Assembly (NCBI GenBank): GCA_028023455.1
Contig: JAQFVV010006200.1
Span: 3,791,738-3,855,737 of the forward strand
Reading direction: 5' to 3'
Origin: Epiperipatus broadwayi
Taxonomy: Eukaryota; Onychophora; Udeonychophora; Euonychophora; Peripatidae
DNA: 64,000 nucleotides
Part shown: positions 1 to 11,283 of the stretch, piece after piece
How positions within the stretch are numbered: the stretch's first letter is position 1
How the letters are laid out: each line of letters begins with the position of its first letter
Notes under the pieces: generated by a model
Database searches by the model: none
Seen by the model: the letters and a program-made list of their open reading frames with translations, nothing else
Told to the model about the DNA's origin: nothing
Made by a program: the position numbers and the translations under genes

Positions 1-594
1 TGACAAAATATATGTATGAAATATATATATATATTGATAAAATTCTATGATAAATTTTACTTAATTGATTCATATAATTATATACACATCTTTTCACTTC
101 TTTTTCTTTTTAAATTATAGCTCCATGATAATAAATATATAAATTCAACATTCCTTTTCTTTTTAAAACTTGTTTTTATTCCAACTATAATTTTCTTTCT
201 CCTTCCAATACAACGTTTCAACTACATTCTGTAGTCATTATCAAGTTTCCTTAAAAAATAATAATAATAATAAAATAAATAAATAAAAATAAAAAACAAA
301 AATAATAACACAAATAAATAAAATATTAATACATTCCAAATACATAATATTCAATTAAAACCATAATATTATTATAATCTACAAATACAATTATTTACCT
401 CCTTCCCTATCTTTAATTATTTCTTTTAAATTACCTTTATAAATTAATACTCTTCTTATATAAATTTATTATCTTTTCTCTAAATCTTTACCCATTAACA
501 TTCTTTTTATAATCCCCCCCTTTTATATTTATATATTATTCCTATATTATCTTATTTTTTATCTCTATTTATTAACATTCTATTTAATACTGGT

Positions 595-1053
595 TTATAC
601 TGATCTATATATTTCCTCTTTTTTTATTCTCTCTTTAAAATTTATAACGCATTCCAATGGCCTTATATCAAAATTTTCATGCTTAAATTCCTTTTTATGA
701 ATATATATAGCAGATTTTTTATCATATAAATGCTGCCTTAATCTAGTTTTTAATTTATTCTTACTTGTTCCTATATAATTCATATTTATATTACTTTTTT
801 CACAATCCATACATTTAATTATATATACTGAATTTATACATTCTAAAATATCAATTTTATCAATTTTATCATAATCATTTATTAACTCACCCAAACATTG
901 TTTCCTTTTATAAACAGGGCAAATTAATGTATTATATCTCCTATTAAAATACCTAAAAAATTTCTTAATTTTAAAAAATAAATGTCTTGATACCCTAAAT
1001 CCTATATAAATTATTTTATTTTCTCCATTTTTATTCAATTTAATCTTTCTTTT
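595..1053 (-). pseudogene. PLE GIY-YIG endonuclease domain, left arm, 5'-truncated
   Basis: The open frame of 147 codons (595-1038) encodes the C-terminal endonuclease of a Penelope-like protein. Visible motifs are NSVYIIKCMDC (the 'GIY' strand within a Cys pair), NMNYIGTSKNKLKTRLRQH (the 'YIG' strand followed by the Arg and His of the active site) and a late glutamate in KERIKKEE. A lysine-rich stretch upstream resembles the PLE linker between RT and endonuclease. The upstream RT is absent because the arm stops at the palindrome centre. This domain would nick target DNA in an intact PLE. It is the mirror copy of the frame at 1076-1691. Confidence 0.75.
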
Positions 1054-1075
1054 TATATTTTCAATTGTAAAAAAA

Positions 1076-1691
1076 TTGATATCTAATTATAATATTGAAA
1101 ATATAAAAAGAAAGATTAAATTGAATAAAAATGGAGAAAATAAAATAATTTATATAGGATTTAGGGTATCAAGACATTTATTTTTTAAAATTAAGAAATT
1201 TTTTAGGTATTTTAATAGGAGATATAATACATTAATTTGCCCTGTTTATAAAAGGAAACAATGTTTGGGTGAGTTAATAAATGATTATGATAAAATTGAT
1301 AAAATTGATATTTTAGAATGTATAAATTCAGTATATATAATTAAATGTATGGATTGTGAAAAAAGTAATATAAATATGAATTATATAGGAACAAGTAAGA
1401 ATAAATTAAAAACTAGATTAAGGCAGCATTTATATGATAAAAAATATATAAATTCAACATTGAGCTATAATTTAAAAAGAAAAAGAAGTGAAAAGAGGTG
1501 TATATAATTATATATATGATAAAAAATCTGCTATATATATTCATAAAAAGGAATTTAAGCATAAAAATTTTGATATAAGGCCATTGGAATGCGTTACAAA
1601 TTTTAAAGAGAGAATAAAAAAAGAGGAAGTATATATAGATCATTATAAACCAGTATTAAATAGAATGTTAATAAATAGAGATAAAAAATAA
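1076..1691 (+). pseudogene. PLE GIY-YIG endonuclease domain, right arm, interrupted
   Basis: This is the mirror copy of the left-arm frame with almost the same protein. Reading is open from 1076 through YIIKCMDC and NYIGTSKNKLKTRLRQH. It is then broken at 1446-1512 by a 67-bp insertion. The rest (KSAIYIHKKEFKHKNF...) resumes from about 1510 in the frame ending at 1691. Without the insertion the arm would match the left one over its length, so the break came after the foldback formed. Confidence 0.75.
1446..1512 (-). mobile_element. 67-bp head-plus-tail miniature derivative of PLE1
   Basis: The insert is flanked by the 15-bp direct repeat tatatgataaaaaat (1431-1445 and 1513-1527). Read on the minus strand it begins with the same head as the parent (about 53 nt, nearly identical to 73-125) and ends with tgttgaatttatat, the last 14 nt of the parent's direct arm (2097-2110). 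It is therefore an internally deleted element that still transposed, since it has its own TSD. Confidence 0.75.
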
Positions 1692-1999
1692 GATAATATA
1701 AGAATAATATATAAAAATAAAAGGGGGGGGGATTATAAAAAGAATGTTAATGGGTAAAGATTTAGAGAAAAGATAATAAATTTATATAAGAAGAGTATTA
1801 ATTTATAAAGGTAATTTAAAAGAAATAATTAAAGATAGGGAAGGAGGTAAATAATTGTATTTGTAGATTATAATAATATTATGGTTTTAATTGAATATTA
1901 TGTATTTGGAATGTATTAATATTTTATTTATTTGTGTTATTATTTTTGTTTTTTATTTTTATTTATTTATTTTATTATTATTATTATTTTTTAAGGAAA

Positions 2000-2040
2000 C
2001 TTGATAATGACTACAGAATGTAGTTGAAACGTTGTATTGG
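2000..2040 (+). ncRNA. Degenerate hammerhead-like motif in PLE1 tail
   Basis: The sequence holds a 5-bp helix actac/gtagt closed by the loop agaat, preceded by ttgataatg and followed by tGAAACgttg. This matches the order core strand 1, stem II, GAAA of a hammerhead ribozyme, a motif reported in PLE terminal repeats. The first core strand departs from CUGAUGA, so activity is doubtful. The mirror copy lies at 206-246 on the minus strand. Confidence 0.4.
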
Positions 2041-2122
2041 AAGGAGAAAGAAAATTATAGTTGGAATAAAAACAAGTTTTAAAAAGAAAAGGAATGTTGA
2101 ATTTATATATTTAATTGATTCA

Positions 2123-3565
2123 CTAAAATTATTTATTCTTTCAGAAATAATTACAGGGCTATTTTAAATTGGAGGTAATAGTAAGATACTTTTAAAATAA
2201 TTTCAATCATTCAAATAAATTTGTACATGATGTACAAATTAATTAATTTACGGGAAGTAAGACTCTTGTAATGATTTTTAAGATAAAGGAAAAATAACAG
2301 GGGAGGGATTTAAAGTTAATAGCTCATTGAATTTTGTATTTTGCAATTTCAGTAAGTCGATTAATCTAAACAAACCGACAAAAAATTAATTTAATTTGCC
2401 GCATCAAAATAATGTAAGATTTTATAAGAATTGATATTTTAAATTGAATAAATTTAAAAGATGCATTTTTAAACCAAGCCGTATAAACATTACACAGATA
2501 TAAAATATAAATTAATATAAATTTTGAAAACAAGTAAAATAAAATCAATGGCTTGCGGTGAGTTGGATGCTACCTCAGAATCAATCAGTTACTACAGGCA
2601 GTTAATACAGTCAGATCATTTCAGGCTTCCTCGACACAGACAGTCTCTGGCTAGATGTTTAAAGTGCTAGAAAGGCATGGATGGGCTGGTGGAACAGACC
2701 TCTGAGAAGCAAACGACCGATCTTTTCACCCCGTCATTTTTTTTAGGCACGATATATATATAAAGATTAATTACTTCTCTTCAGTAAACTCAATAATAAT
2801 TAATTCTTAATCAAATTTTCCAATATTTATGTGTTCTGGTCTTATCTAAAGGATTAAATCTACACTGACCTCCACCAATTGTAACTGCTCTCAGCAGTTC
2901 TGTGAGGTTGGTGCCACTTTGGAGGGAAAATCTCTAACTCTGCATGAACATGCCCCAAGGATTGATTTGCTAATTAAAAAAACAACAACAACAAGCATAT
3001 TAAGTTTATTAGTCATTGTACTAACAAAATCTATTTAATTATGGTTTAGATTAACAAAATGTAGATTTTATTCAAAAAAATTTGGTACAATGACTTTCAA
3101 ACATATTTGGTATAAACTTTTACAAAATATTTCTTAAAAATATTACATTGTTTAACTAATTGATTCTCAAGTGTACATTGATTAAAAGATAAATATAAAA
3201 TGTTACCAACTGATTTATTGAAGAAAATGAACTTTAATAAAGAATTTGAAATATTTGTAACATTTTATAGATATCCAGGATTCAATTCAATTTGATAAAA
3301 TAAACACAATATACATTTTTACAAATATAAAATAAATAAACTAATATAAAAAGGTTAGTTTTAATTATAAAATAAGATTAATGAAATATAAAAGATTATA
3401 ATATTGATTAAAATATACTACCACCTATTATGAGATGGGTGTCAGTTAATAAAGGTTGGGTTCAAACCCAGACTAGTGCTGATGACATTGGCACTAGGTG
3501 AAGCAGGAATATGTACTATATTTCCAGCTTCAATATGTTCTTCAATTTGTTAGATGATGATACTA
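2123..3565. other. Unassigned non-coding DNA
   Basis: No believable reading frame is present. Two patches are richer in G+C than the surroundings (about 2545-2755 and 2850-2965) and could be old SINE-like or other repeats, but I recognise no family. Around 3455-3510 a short sequence with a B-box-like ggttcaaacc and a hairpin (actagtgc ... gcactag) may be a SINE remnant. Confidence 0.4.
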
Positions 3566-3569
3566 TAGA

Positions 3570-3785
3570 ATTCTCTTTTGGATTGGACATGTGAAATGAA
3601 TGTACCATATAAACATTTCTAAAGGGATATTATATAATGAATTGGAACATGATTTTTGTGGAAAAGGTAGACTCTATTTGCATTATAAGGAATATATCAA
3701 AGATATTCATTGGGAAGATATAGCAGAACTATAACTAGATGTGTGTTGAAATTTGAAGCAAAAGTTTTCCAGCAAAAAAGATTAA
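3570..3785 (+). pseudogene. LINE 3'-end remnant (C-terminal coding piece)
   Basis: Read in one frame from about 3578, with stops, the sequence gives WIGHVK, then ISKGILYNEL, then GKGRLYLHYKEYIKDI and WEDIAEL. This spacing matches the conserved C-terminal tail of many animal LINE proteins (W-GH--RM ... R-PK-ILY-EL ... G-RP--RYKD--K-D). The usual GRP has become GRL, and three in-frame stops are visible, so it is a dead fragment. No polymerase motif remains. Confidence 0.6.
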
Positions 3786-3789
3786 AATA

Positions 3790-6700
3790 TAGCATCACAA
3801 AATAACAAATAAATAGAAAAATAGGCCAGCATGTTTTGTATGTAGATATACTTGGAGTTTACAGATTGGGTTGTATAATTATGCAAAACCTATCTAGTAT
3901 AGTATTAATTTTTTTTTTGTCTTTTTTATCTTGTAATTTGAATAGGCCATTTCATTTGCAAATGGCTGCTTCTGTTGCTGGTGACCATATATATATGTTG
4001 TAAGAGATGGCTTACAACAAGCCTACACACTTCCCAATGTCTTCTTCAATATCTGAATTCAAACCAAGTGGTAGGAAAGGTAAATATCCTACATACTTGA
4101 TTATATAAATGTAATATATACCTTCATAAACATACATATAGACTGATATGTTTGAGAGATTAATTTTTTTTATATTTATCATGAGTAAGTAAATAAATTG
4201 TTTGTTTACATGGTGTATATATATATGTAGATAAACATATGCATAGAAAATAATATGTTCATTTATTGGTAGAAATTAATTGTTTTCCTATTTGTTTATT
4301 CATTTAATTTTATTAATAAAAAAAATACTAATTGACTGACATAGAACAGACATAATTAAAGATTAGATTTATATGAGGTCAAGATTTTTAATAAATGGTC
4401 GAATTTGGAATAATAAATATGATATTTTATAATGTGATTTTTTGTTTTCAAATTGTAATCATATGGTTTTTAGCAGTCATGTGATGAAAGAGTGTTTCTC
4501 TTGACAATTGAAAAAAAAACAGACGATCGTTCATGACGAGAGACGGGGAATTAAACAGACAGCAAGAAAAGTAAAATTTTTATTTCTTTTTTTAAAAAAA
4601 AGAAAAGTAACTTTTTGGCATTTAAAGGAAAAATGTTTGTATTTCGCAGAAGTTAAACTTTAATTTAAAATTAATAGTAATGAACTAGTGAAGTTAAATT
4701 TATTATAGGAATATTAATGCAAAGGAAATCTGAAACTACTAAAAAGTAACTGTTTTTTTAAAAGCTATTTTTTTATATATATAATCAAGCTAAGTTATAA
4801 ATATACGTTATAATAAAGGAAACATTATGATATATTTGGGATAGAAAAATAATGCTGTGGGATTTTTCTAACTAACTTCTACATCATTGCTTGATTATGA
4901 AATTATAACATTTGTCATCAAAACATCTATTTTGGAAATGCTGGTGCACCACCATTTTTCCATGGATTCATACGATCAGGAAAGATATTTTGTATATGTA
5001 AATAACAACAACAGAGTTGGTGAACTGGAATTTTTAGCCATGGATATTGACATTTATTTTTTTTACTGAATGCTTGCTTTACTCAAGATAAAATTATATA
5101 GTTAATTCACATGATTATTATTATTTTTTTATTTGAAAGTTTATGTATTGTTTTTTTTTATTGTGTGTTTAAAATGTATTTTTCCAAATTCGATCACCTA
5201 CAACTTAAAAGTGAACCAATGGATGGAGAAATGTCTTGTTGATGTAAATTTAAAAAGGAATCCTCTTCAATTAATATATATAGGGATATATTTTTTTTTT
5301 AAATGAAGTAAATTTTTAGATTCCTCTAGAAGTCAACAGTAATCCATCCAGGTGACCTCATCTCAAGTAAGATTTATATATATATAATATTGAGGGCAAG
5401 ACTTTAAGACAAAAAGACTAGATAGATAATATACTAATCAATTTTACTAATATTTACTTGTAATTTTATTTATTCTGAATATATAATTAATCCTTCTGAA
5501 TAAATGGTCTTTAGCTGTCATTAATTTCTACCATAACTTTAACCTACATATAGATAAATGGGAGTGGGCAGTTATAGTGATAATACATTTACCCTAGCTT
5601 ATAAATATTGTAATAATTATTTTAATGGAGTAATTTTATAATTAATGAGCTTTTATGGTGTTTTTCTTTATTTCACATTATGTTTATATATATTTAATGA
5701 ATTACAGAATATAATGTTGTATATAAGACCAGTCAAATTATTGTGTTTTGTTTTTTTGTATGAAGTCACCAAGATGATAAGGAAACCATTTTTTGATAAC
5801 TAAATATTAATCTATTTTATTATTTCTTGTTTGTAAATATTTATTTTTTATATGTTGTCAATAAATTACTTGTTTAAATCAATCTGATCTCTGTTTGGTC
5901 GTCCCCATCATTACTGTGCATTAATACCATTAAATGTTGATCATCATTATCACATCATGAATTTACACTACTATAGGTTTGATGATCATCGTCATTTATT
6001 ATGTATTGCTTTTATAAATAATTGATCATCATCAGTATTTTCCCATATCTGGGCTTATATATATGGGCCAATTTAGTTTATAATTGAGTAGGTCCATCCT
6101 TGAAGAGAGCTGATTGTAAGAACTCCCTGAGTTCGAATTCCGTGGTGTAATGAGGTTTATAAGGGAGATGAAATGAATATGCGCTGGTCTAGGTTACATT
6201 GAAACATTTTAAAGTAAATTATAGGTTAGTATATTGAAAGTAGATGTGACTTGGAACTGGGCATTTCAATGTGACATCTGTAGCATCCTATTTGAAGGCT
6301 CAGATCTGATAGTAGTGAGATGTGCTCCCTTCATTACACGCCATTGCTAATTCTAAAACATCTGACACACCCAAATGTGTTGTCGAATCACAAATTTAGG
6401 ATATGACTTGTTATAGTGGGTTGACACATTTCATCCAAGTGATCCTACTACATAGTCATATTCGTGTCATCATATGGTGTATATTATGGTTCCGGTATAT
6501 CTGGCACCATTAACTTTGGGGTAGCGGGTTTCATTATATCTGGCATGCAATGCATTAGGCATGAAGATGTTACAGTTGATAGAGGTATCCAAGTGTATTT
6601 TCGGACCGGGACATCTGTGTATGGCCATCCATTATATCTGGCACCGCAACAGGGTCTGGCATGTAAGGTTAATCTAGTTATCCCATTATAATATATATAT

Positions 6701-6892
6701 ATTATTTGGTAGTACTTTACACTTGAAAAGTCTGCTTCTAGTAGTGAAACCATTGGTTGTGTTTAGTTTATTTTTTGGCTAGCCTGGTTGAGTTGTGAAT
6801 TTGGAGTAATTTTGATTATTTTTTGACTAGTTTTATGCTTTCAATGTTTATATATACATATAATTGATGTTAAATATACACACATATATATA
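3790..6892. other. Unassigned non-coding DNA
   Basis: Only short, biased frames occur (for example 4887-5069) and none has a recognisable domain. The stretch 6460-6690 is richer in G+C and repeats the words tatctggcac/tatctggcat three times at irregular spacing. Around 6120-6140 the sequence gagttcgaattcc resembles a pol III B box, but no convincing A box is seen. Several TA-rich dinucleotide runs occur. Confidence 0.4.
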
Positions 6893-7000
6893 TATGCTTC
6901 ATCTGTGTGTTTCCATATGATTAATAATATTAGATGAAAACCTGAAAATATATTAAACTTTATTGCACATATGATATTACCATATATATTGTTACCACAT
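6893..7000 (+). repeat. Dispersed repeat, copy 1 of 2
   Basis: This stretch (gcttcatctgtgtgtttcc ... attagatgaaaacc ... aaactttattgcac ... accatatatattg) recurs in the same order and strand at 8183-8300, where attagacgaaaac and aaactttattgcatg are seen. Family unknown. Confidence 0.55.
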
Positions 7001-7590
7001 GTTTATGGACTTATGATCTACTTGGACAGCCAAATATATTAAATGGATTAAAGAATCTTATTCATGGTCTAGTTGGATGTCCAAGTATATCAGATGGGAT
7101 TAAAACCTTAGGTTTTAAACAGACTTCACTTGGGCAACCACATATAATTGATCACCTATATTTACTCATATATATACTTTGATAGACAGATTAACTAGAT
7201 TTCTCACCGTAATTCTTCTGGTAATTAGTCTATGTATCATGTGATAATAAAAGATTTATATATTAATGAGTTTCAGTTATTTTAAACATTGTGGCATTTT
7301 CATCGTAATGTGTTAAATTAACCCTCATTGCTATTATTATTATTTTAGATTTGGTATCACCCATAATTCTAGTTTTCATCTATTTATTTACATTAGTATG
7401 ATTAATTTTAGAAATCACACACACACTGCATTTAGCTCTTCAATTACAGTATTTTATATTTATTTTGAAATGTTGCACAGAATAATGAAAAAAGGCATTT
7501 TAATAAAACTAATGATTTAATAGGAAAACAAAATTAAACTGCAAATACATTTTTAGATCTAAAGTTTAGCATTTTCTTTCATTTATACAA

Positions 7591-7650
7591 CAACAACAAT
7601 AATAATAATGATGATGATGATGATGATGATGATAATAATAATAATAATGT
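7591..7650. repeat. Compound trinucleotide microsatellite (AAC/AAT/ATG)n
   Basis: A short run of aac, then aat, then atg, then aat units. Reading frames across it are low-complexity artefacts. Confidence 0.9.
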
Positions 7651-7969
7651 ATGCATGTACAACTAAATCAAACAAATACAAAAAAAAGGAAAACATTCTA
7701 AAAAAATCTTGATAATTATTACAAAAGGAAAAAATAAATAAATTAGCGCAATCACATTTTTTTATTGAGCTCATTTAACTAAAGCATTTCAAAGTACTGT
7801 ATATACTTTTATATCTCTATTCTGAAATCCTTTTTTCAAATGTCACAATTTAGTATTCACTAGGAGATATTTGTACAGAGGTTACACTTCTGCTCTTTTG
7901 ATTTAATATCAGTAATTTATTATTAAAAGTGCCGTTTATTTCCTGGGTTTTTGTACTAATTTGTATCCA

Positions 7970-8140
7970 AGATAATAATGCATTTATTTGTAGATCTGAT
8001 CTTAAAATCCTGGGCAATTCAAAAGTTATAATAGACGTAGGAGATACTTATTCTTTATTATTATATAATTCTTGATAGAACTCTTCTACCCATTTCATGA
8101 TGTCATCTCTCTTTTTAGTAATAGTTCCAAGTTTATATAT
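7970..8140 (-). pseudogene. RTE-type LINE fragment
   Basis: The sequence matches, with scattered differences, the RTE copy at about 38685-38835 in the same orientation. Shared stretches include cctgggcaattc, tataattcttgata and tgatgtcatctctctttttagtaat. It covers the region between the endonuclease and RT domains and carries no usable frame. It is an old, isolated fragment. Confidence 0.7.
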
Positions 8141-8182
8141 ATATATATGTATGCGTAATTGCTGGAAAGATGGATATTAATA

Positions 8183-8300
8183 TACATACTTCATCTGTCT
8201 GTTTGCAGTGTGTTTGCATACGATTAGTAATATTAGACGAAAACTTTAATATAAAATAAACTTTATTGCATGTTTGGTAGAACCATATATATATTGGAAC
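8183..8300 (+). repeat. Dispersed repeat, copy 2 of 2
   Basis: Second copy of the repeat described at 6893-7000, starting at acttcatctgtctgtttgc and ending near gaaccatatatatattgg. It abuts the RTE fragment on its left and a LINE remnant on its right. Confidence 0.55.
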
Positions 8301-8329
8301 ATTAAAAAAATTGAAAAACAGAGATACTT

Positions 8330-9015
8330 GGAATGATCAACAAATATTGCTAAATCTAAGAGCTAGAACTACAATAGTTTAATTAGAATATTCTAGTATA
8401 TAGATAAAATATAAAATGAGATGTTATTTAAAGAAGAGAGCAAAATTCATAGAGGCTAATTAATTATAAATCAGAAGTAACTTCAACGTTTTAGATATAT
8501 TTATTGATATATTTTTAAATGTAAATAAATAAGTAGAAAATAATAATATAGCGGGAGAGATATAGGGAGGGTTTAAACCTAATAAAGTTTTTTTTTTAAA
8601 TATATATATAGAAAAGCTTTTAACAGAGGAATAAAAATAGAAAGTAAACAGATTTATTAAAATCGGGAATGGGTGGAACATTAGGAGATCTGATTAGGAA
8701 ATTATATAAAATCAACTCTTATTCTTCTCTCCATTAGGGAATGTAATTGAATTAAGATTAATGAAAGTTAAAGAGAAATGTTCGATCTCGGAAATGGAGT
8801 TAAATTTAGTGAAGAAAAGTAAAAAATAAAAGATAAATGTCTGAGAAAGAAAAAAAAGTTTTTTTTTTTTTAAGGAAAACTAGATACGAATAAGGTAAAT
8901 AAATATATTTTACGAATCATTTCAAGTAAGTAGAAAGATTAATTGGATGATAGAGAAATAAAATTGATAAATGATACATAAAAGAAAAAAGCTGATAAAG
9001 AAATTGGAATTATTT
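8330..9015 (+). pseudogene. Decayed fragment of the LINE also present at 36.8-42.2 kb
   Basis: Segments line up in order with the LINE at 36.8-42.2 kb. At 8545 aataatatagcgggagag corresponds to 37165. At about 8798 ggagttaaatttagtgaag corresponds to about 40978 (RT region). At 8960 aaattgataaatgatac followed by ctgataaagaaattgg corresponds to about 41145-41185. Many indels and poly-A/T runs have destroyed coding capacity. This is an RT-region remnant, not a gene. Confidence 0.55.
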
Positions 9016-10139
9016 TTTATATTAAAAATTAGCACTACCACGATTAGCAACGGGCAGACGGAGTATTTGCCCCATGCTCCGTTCTAGGGGGTTCCGCATT
9101 TTATAAAAAAAAAATAAAAAATGAATTAGACATAATAGTTGAGGTAACACATTTTCGAACGTATTTTTAAAATTATATTACTCTTGTAGAAAATTTACAT
9201 AGAGATAGAATCAATCGAATCGTTAAATCTGAAAATATAGGTTTTTGAAAAATAAGTTTGAAAAACTGAACAATAATAATTCATTTATTTATTGATAAAC
9301 AAATTTCATACTTACTTACTAGTCGCAGATTTTTTTGTTTTAAATCCATTTCTCATTGGACTAAATTTATCACAAAAGTAATATCTATTATATATATGTA
9401 AATTTTAATATTTTTTTTAAATTTAAAATTAATAAAAAGTTATTCAAAAAGGATTGTTTAATTTGACATCACCACTTATTGTGTGCAAACAATGTAAAAC
9501 TTTAACAATGATGTATATAAATGAAATAAGTAATTATTGCTCGAGAGGACATCAGAAATAACAGAAGTGGTCGCAATTTATAGACTTTGATTTCCAAAGC
9601 CACTCTCCCGCTTGGTCACAAAACACATAAGGCATATAATTAATGATTTTGCAGAATAAAAGGTAAGAAAAAAAAATCTTATAAAATAATAGCAATTTTT
9701 TATAAACTTTGAAATAAACACACAAATCTTTACATTATTTGCGTTTTTTAAGCGATACACACCTCAATTTCACTACATCGCATTCACAGCCATCTACCAG
9801 GGCAAAAACTCAGATGGCTTTCTCTCATTATGCAAGCAGTTCCCACTTTGGCCACTTTATTTTATTAGATTAGTTTTCTCCCAACTCTAGGTGTCTCCCC
9901 ATAGAACAACTAAAATCATTTTATTGAATTTACAAAGGAGAAGAAACAAGGTGGGGTAGTAGAATATGATTAAGAATTGGATAAACTTTTTTTTATCAAT
10001 CTATATAAGAAATAGGATGAATGCATTAGGATTAATTGTTGTAGTGGTAAACATTGGAACTGAAAAAAGTTTTCTTAGTAAAAGGCAGAAAACTGAAAGA
10101 TGAAGAGCAGATAAGTACATTATCAAAAACTAGTTATTT
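9016..10139. other. Unassigned non-coding DNA
   Basis: I see no coding or repeat family here. A short G+C-richer patch at about 9040-9100 and a more mixed-composition stretch at 9740-9910 stand out from the A+T-rich background but match nothing I recognise. Confidence 0.35.
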
Positions 10140-10289
10140 GGCCTTTGAGCGTTCCATCATCAGATTTTCAATTGGATGGACGGTTGAAGAGTTGTAGTGT
10201 GGAGTAGATTGAAGCCTGTCCATTAAAGTAGGAGAATTTGCTATCTTAATATATATCTGAGCACTTGTAGCATATATGTGTAGAGATGG

Positions 10290-10346
10290 TAATCTGGACC
10301 AACTGATGATTGCTGGTTTAGCATGAAATACGTATATCGGTGATTA
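10290..10346 (+). ncRNA. Hammerhead ribozyme motif, family B unit 1
   Basis: Core strand CTGATGA (10303-10309), stem II tgct/agca with loop ggttt, then GAAA (10325-10328). Stem I has an outer helix taatc/gatta (10290-10294 with 10342-10346) and an inner helix formed by ccaa with tcgg, one pair worse than in unit 2. The base before GAAA is T where a C would complete stem II, so this copy is probably weakened. Confidence 0.6.
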
Positions 10347-10761
10347 TTTATCTTTTCAACATATGTGTGTTCAGGTGTATCAGTGTTATGAGATAGTGTG
10401 GAGAGTGGTGGGTCATGTGAAAGTCTGTGCTCATACCCTGTCTATTACATATATAGATGCAGGTATATATAAGCCTGTGTATTTCAGCTATTACATATTA
10501 GAGATGTCTGCCTATCCCTTGTATATGTATTTAATGGATTATGTCCTGTACATGAGGGGTCAGATTGACTTTAGGTCAACATGGGTGTGACAATAATCTC
10601 GGCCTCAGGGTGGCCTTTGAGCGTTCCATCATCAGATTTTCAATTGGATGGACGGTTGAAGAGTTGGAGTGTGGAGTAGATTGAAGCCTGTCCATTAAAG
10701 TAGGAGAATTTGCTATCTTAATATATATCTGAGCACTTGTAGCATATATGTGTAGAGATGG

Positions 10762-10818
10762 TAATCTGGACCAACTGATGATTGCTGGTTTAGCATGAAA
10801 TACGTATATTGGTGATTA
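10762..10818 (+). ncRNA. Hammerhead ribozyme motif, family B unit 2
   Basis: Same structure as unit 1, exactly 472 bp downstream: CTGATGA at 10775-10781 and GAAA at 10797-10800. Here the inner stem I is perfect (ccaa/ttgg), and the outer helix taatc/gatta is retained. The predicted cleavage point lies after tata and before ttgg. Stem III is only two to three A-U pairs, as is common for animal hammerheads thought to work as dimers. Confidence 0.65.
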
Positions 10819-11039
10819 TTTATCTTTTCAACATATGTGTGTTCAGGTGTATCAGTGTTATGAGATAGGGTGGAGAGTGGTGGGTCATGTGAAAGTCTGT
10901 GCTCATACCCTGTCTATTACATATATAGATGCAGGTATATATAAGCCTGTGTATTTCAGCTATTAAGAGTAAAGAAAGTATCAATTTTTGTAAAACTCAA
11001 ACAGGGATATTGGTAGCGAGAATCATAAATTACGAATGG

Positions 11040-11283
11040 AATTAACTTGCAGGCTTTATTTTAAAAATGTTAAAAATTTTAGGCTTTATTACTTGAATGC
11101 ATGGTACAAATAATTTATGGAAAATAAGTATAATTTAAATGAATATGCAAAATGTGAATTTTGAATAATGATAAAGATGACTTTAAATTTGAAGGTTTTG
11201 AATGAATAAAGATAACGCCGCCATAGAAATGGAATAAAATACAGTATAAATAAATTTAAAATTTTGAAGACATATACGTTAGA
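11040..11283 (+). pseudogene. LINE 3' region, left half, split by a hAT element
   Basis: The stretch ends with ggttttgaatgaataaag ... gccatag ... gaaatggaat ... gttagac. It aligns with the 3' part of the LINE at about 41950-42060 and with 15995-16070. The remainder of the same 3' end resumes at about 14425 on the far side of the hAT element. It is thus the interrupted target of that transposon. Alignment is loose but collinear. Confidence 0.5.

Larger units (their letters stand above)
73..2110 (+). mobile_element. Foldback Penelope-like element (PLE1) with 12-bp TSD
   Basis: The element is flanked by the direct repeat ttaattgattca at 61-72 and 2111-2122, a clean 12-bp target-site duplication. 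Inside it, a unique head of about 55 bp (73 to about 127) is followed by an inverted arm (about 135-1055) and a direct arm (about 1060-2110). The two arms are near-identical reverse complements of about 0.95 kb meeting near 1055. Each arm holds a GIY-YIG endonuclease reading frame and about 400 bp of 3' sequence; the reverse transcriptase is missing, so both arms are 5'-truncated at the same point. Inverted, 5'-truncated partner copies are a known habit of Penelope elements. High arm identity suggests a fairly recent insertion. Confidence 0.8.
10140..10965 (+). mobile_element. Family B ribozyme repeat, tandem 1.75 units (472-bp period)
   Basis: The unit starting ggcctttgagcgttcc at 10140 recurs almost identically at 10612, giving a period of 472 bp; the second unit stops at about 10965. 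Each unit carries one hammerhead motif. Tandem head-to-tail copies of a ribozyme-bearing unit are what retrozymes and some PLE terminal repeats look like, because cleavage of a multimer would release unit-length RNA. No protein is encoded; the frame at 10363-10590 is incidental. Related sequence lies at 14569-15458 and 52655-53850. Confidence 0.7.

Noticed and set aside
6085-6145. tRNA-derived SINE head suggested by gagttcgaattcc
   Set aside because: No convincing A box, tail or TSD.
7583-7774. Minus-strand frame ending in poly-Ile and poly-Val
   Set aside because: Crosses the compound microsatellite at 7591-7650.
10140-10965. CRISPR-like or satellite array
   Set aside because: Only 1.75 units of 472 bp with no spacer-repeat pattern; the eukaryotic context makes CRISPR irrelevant.
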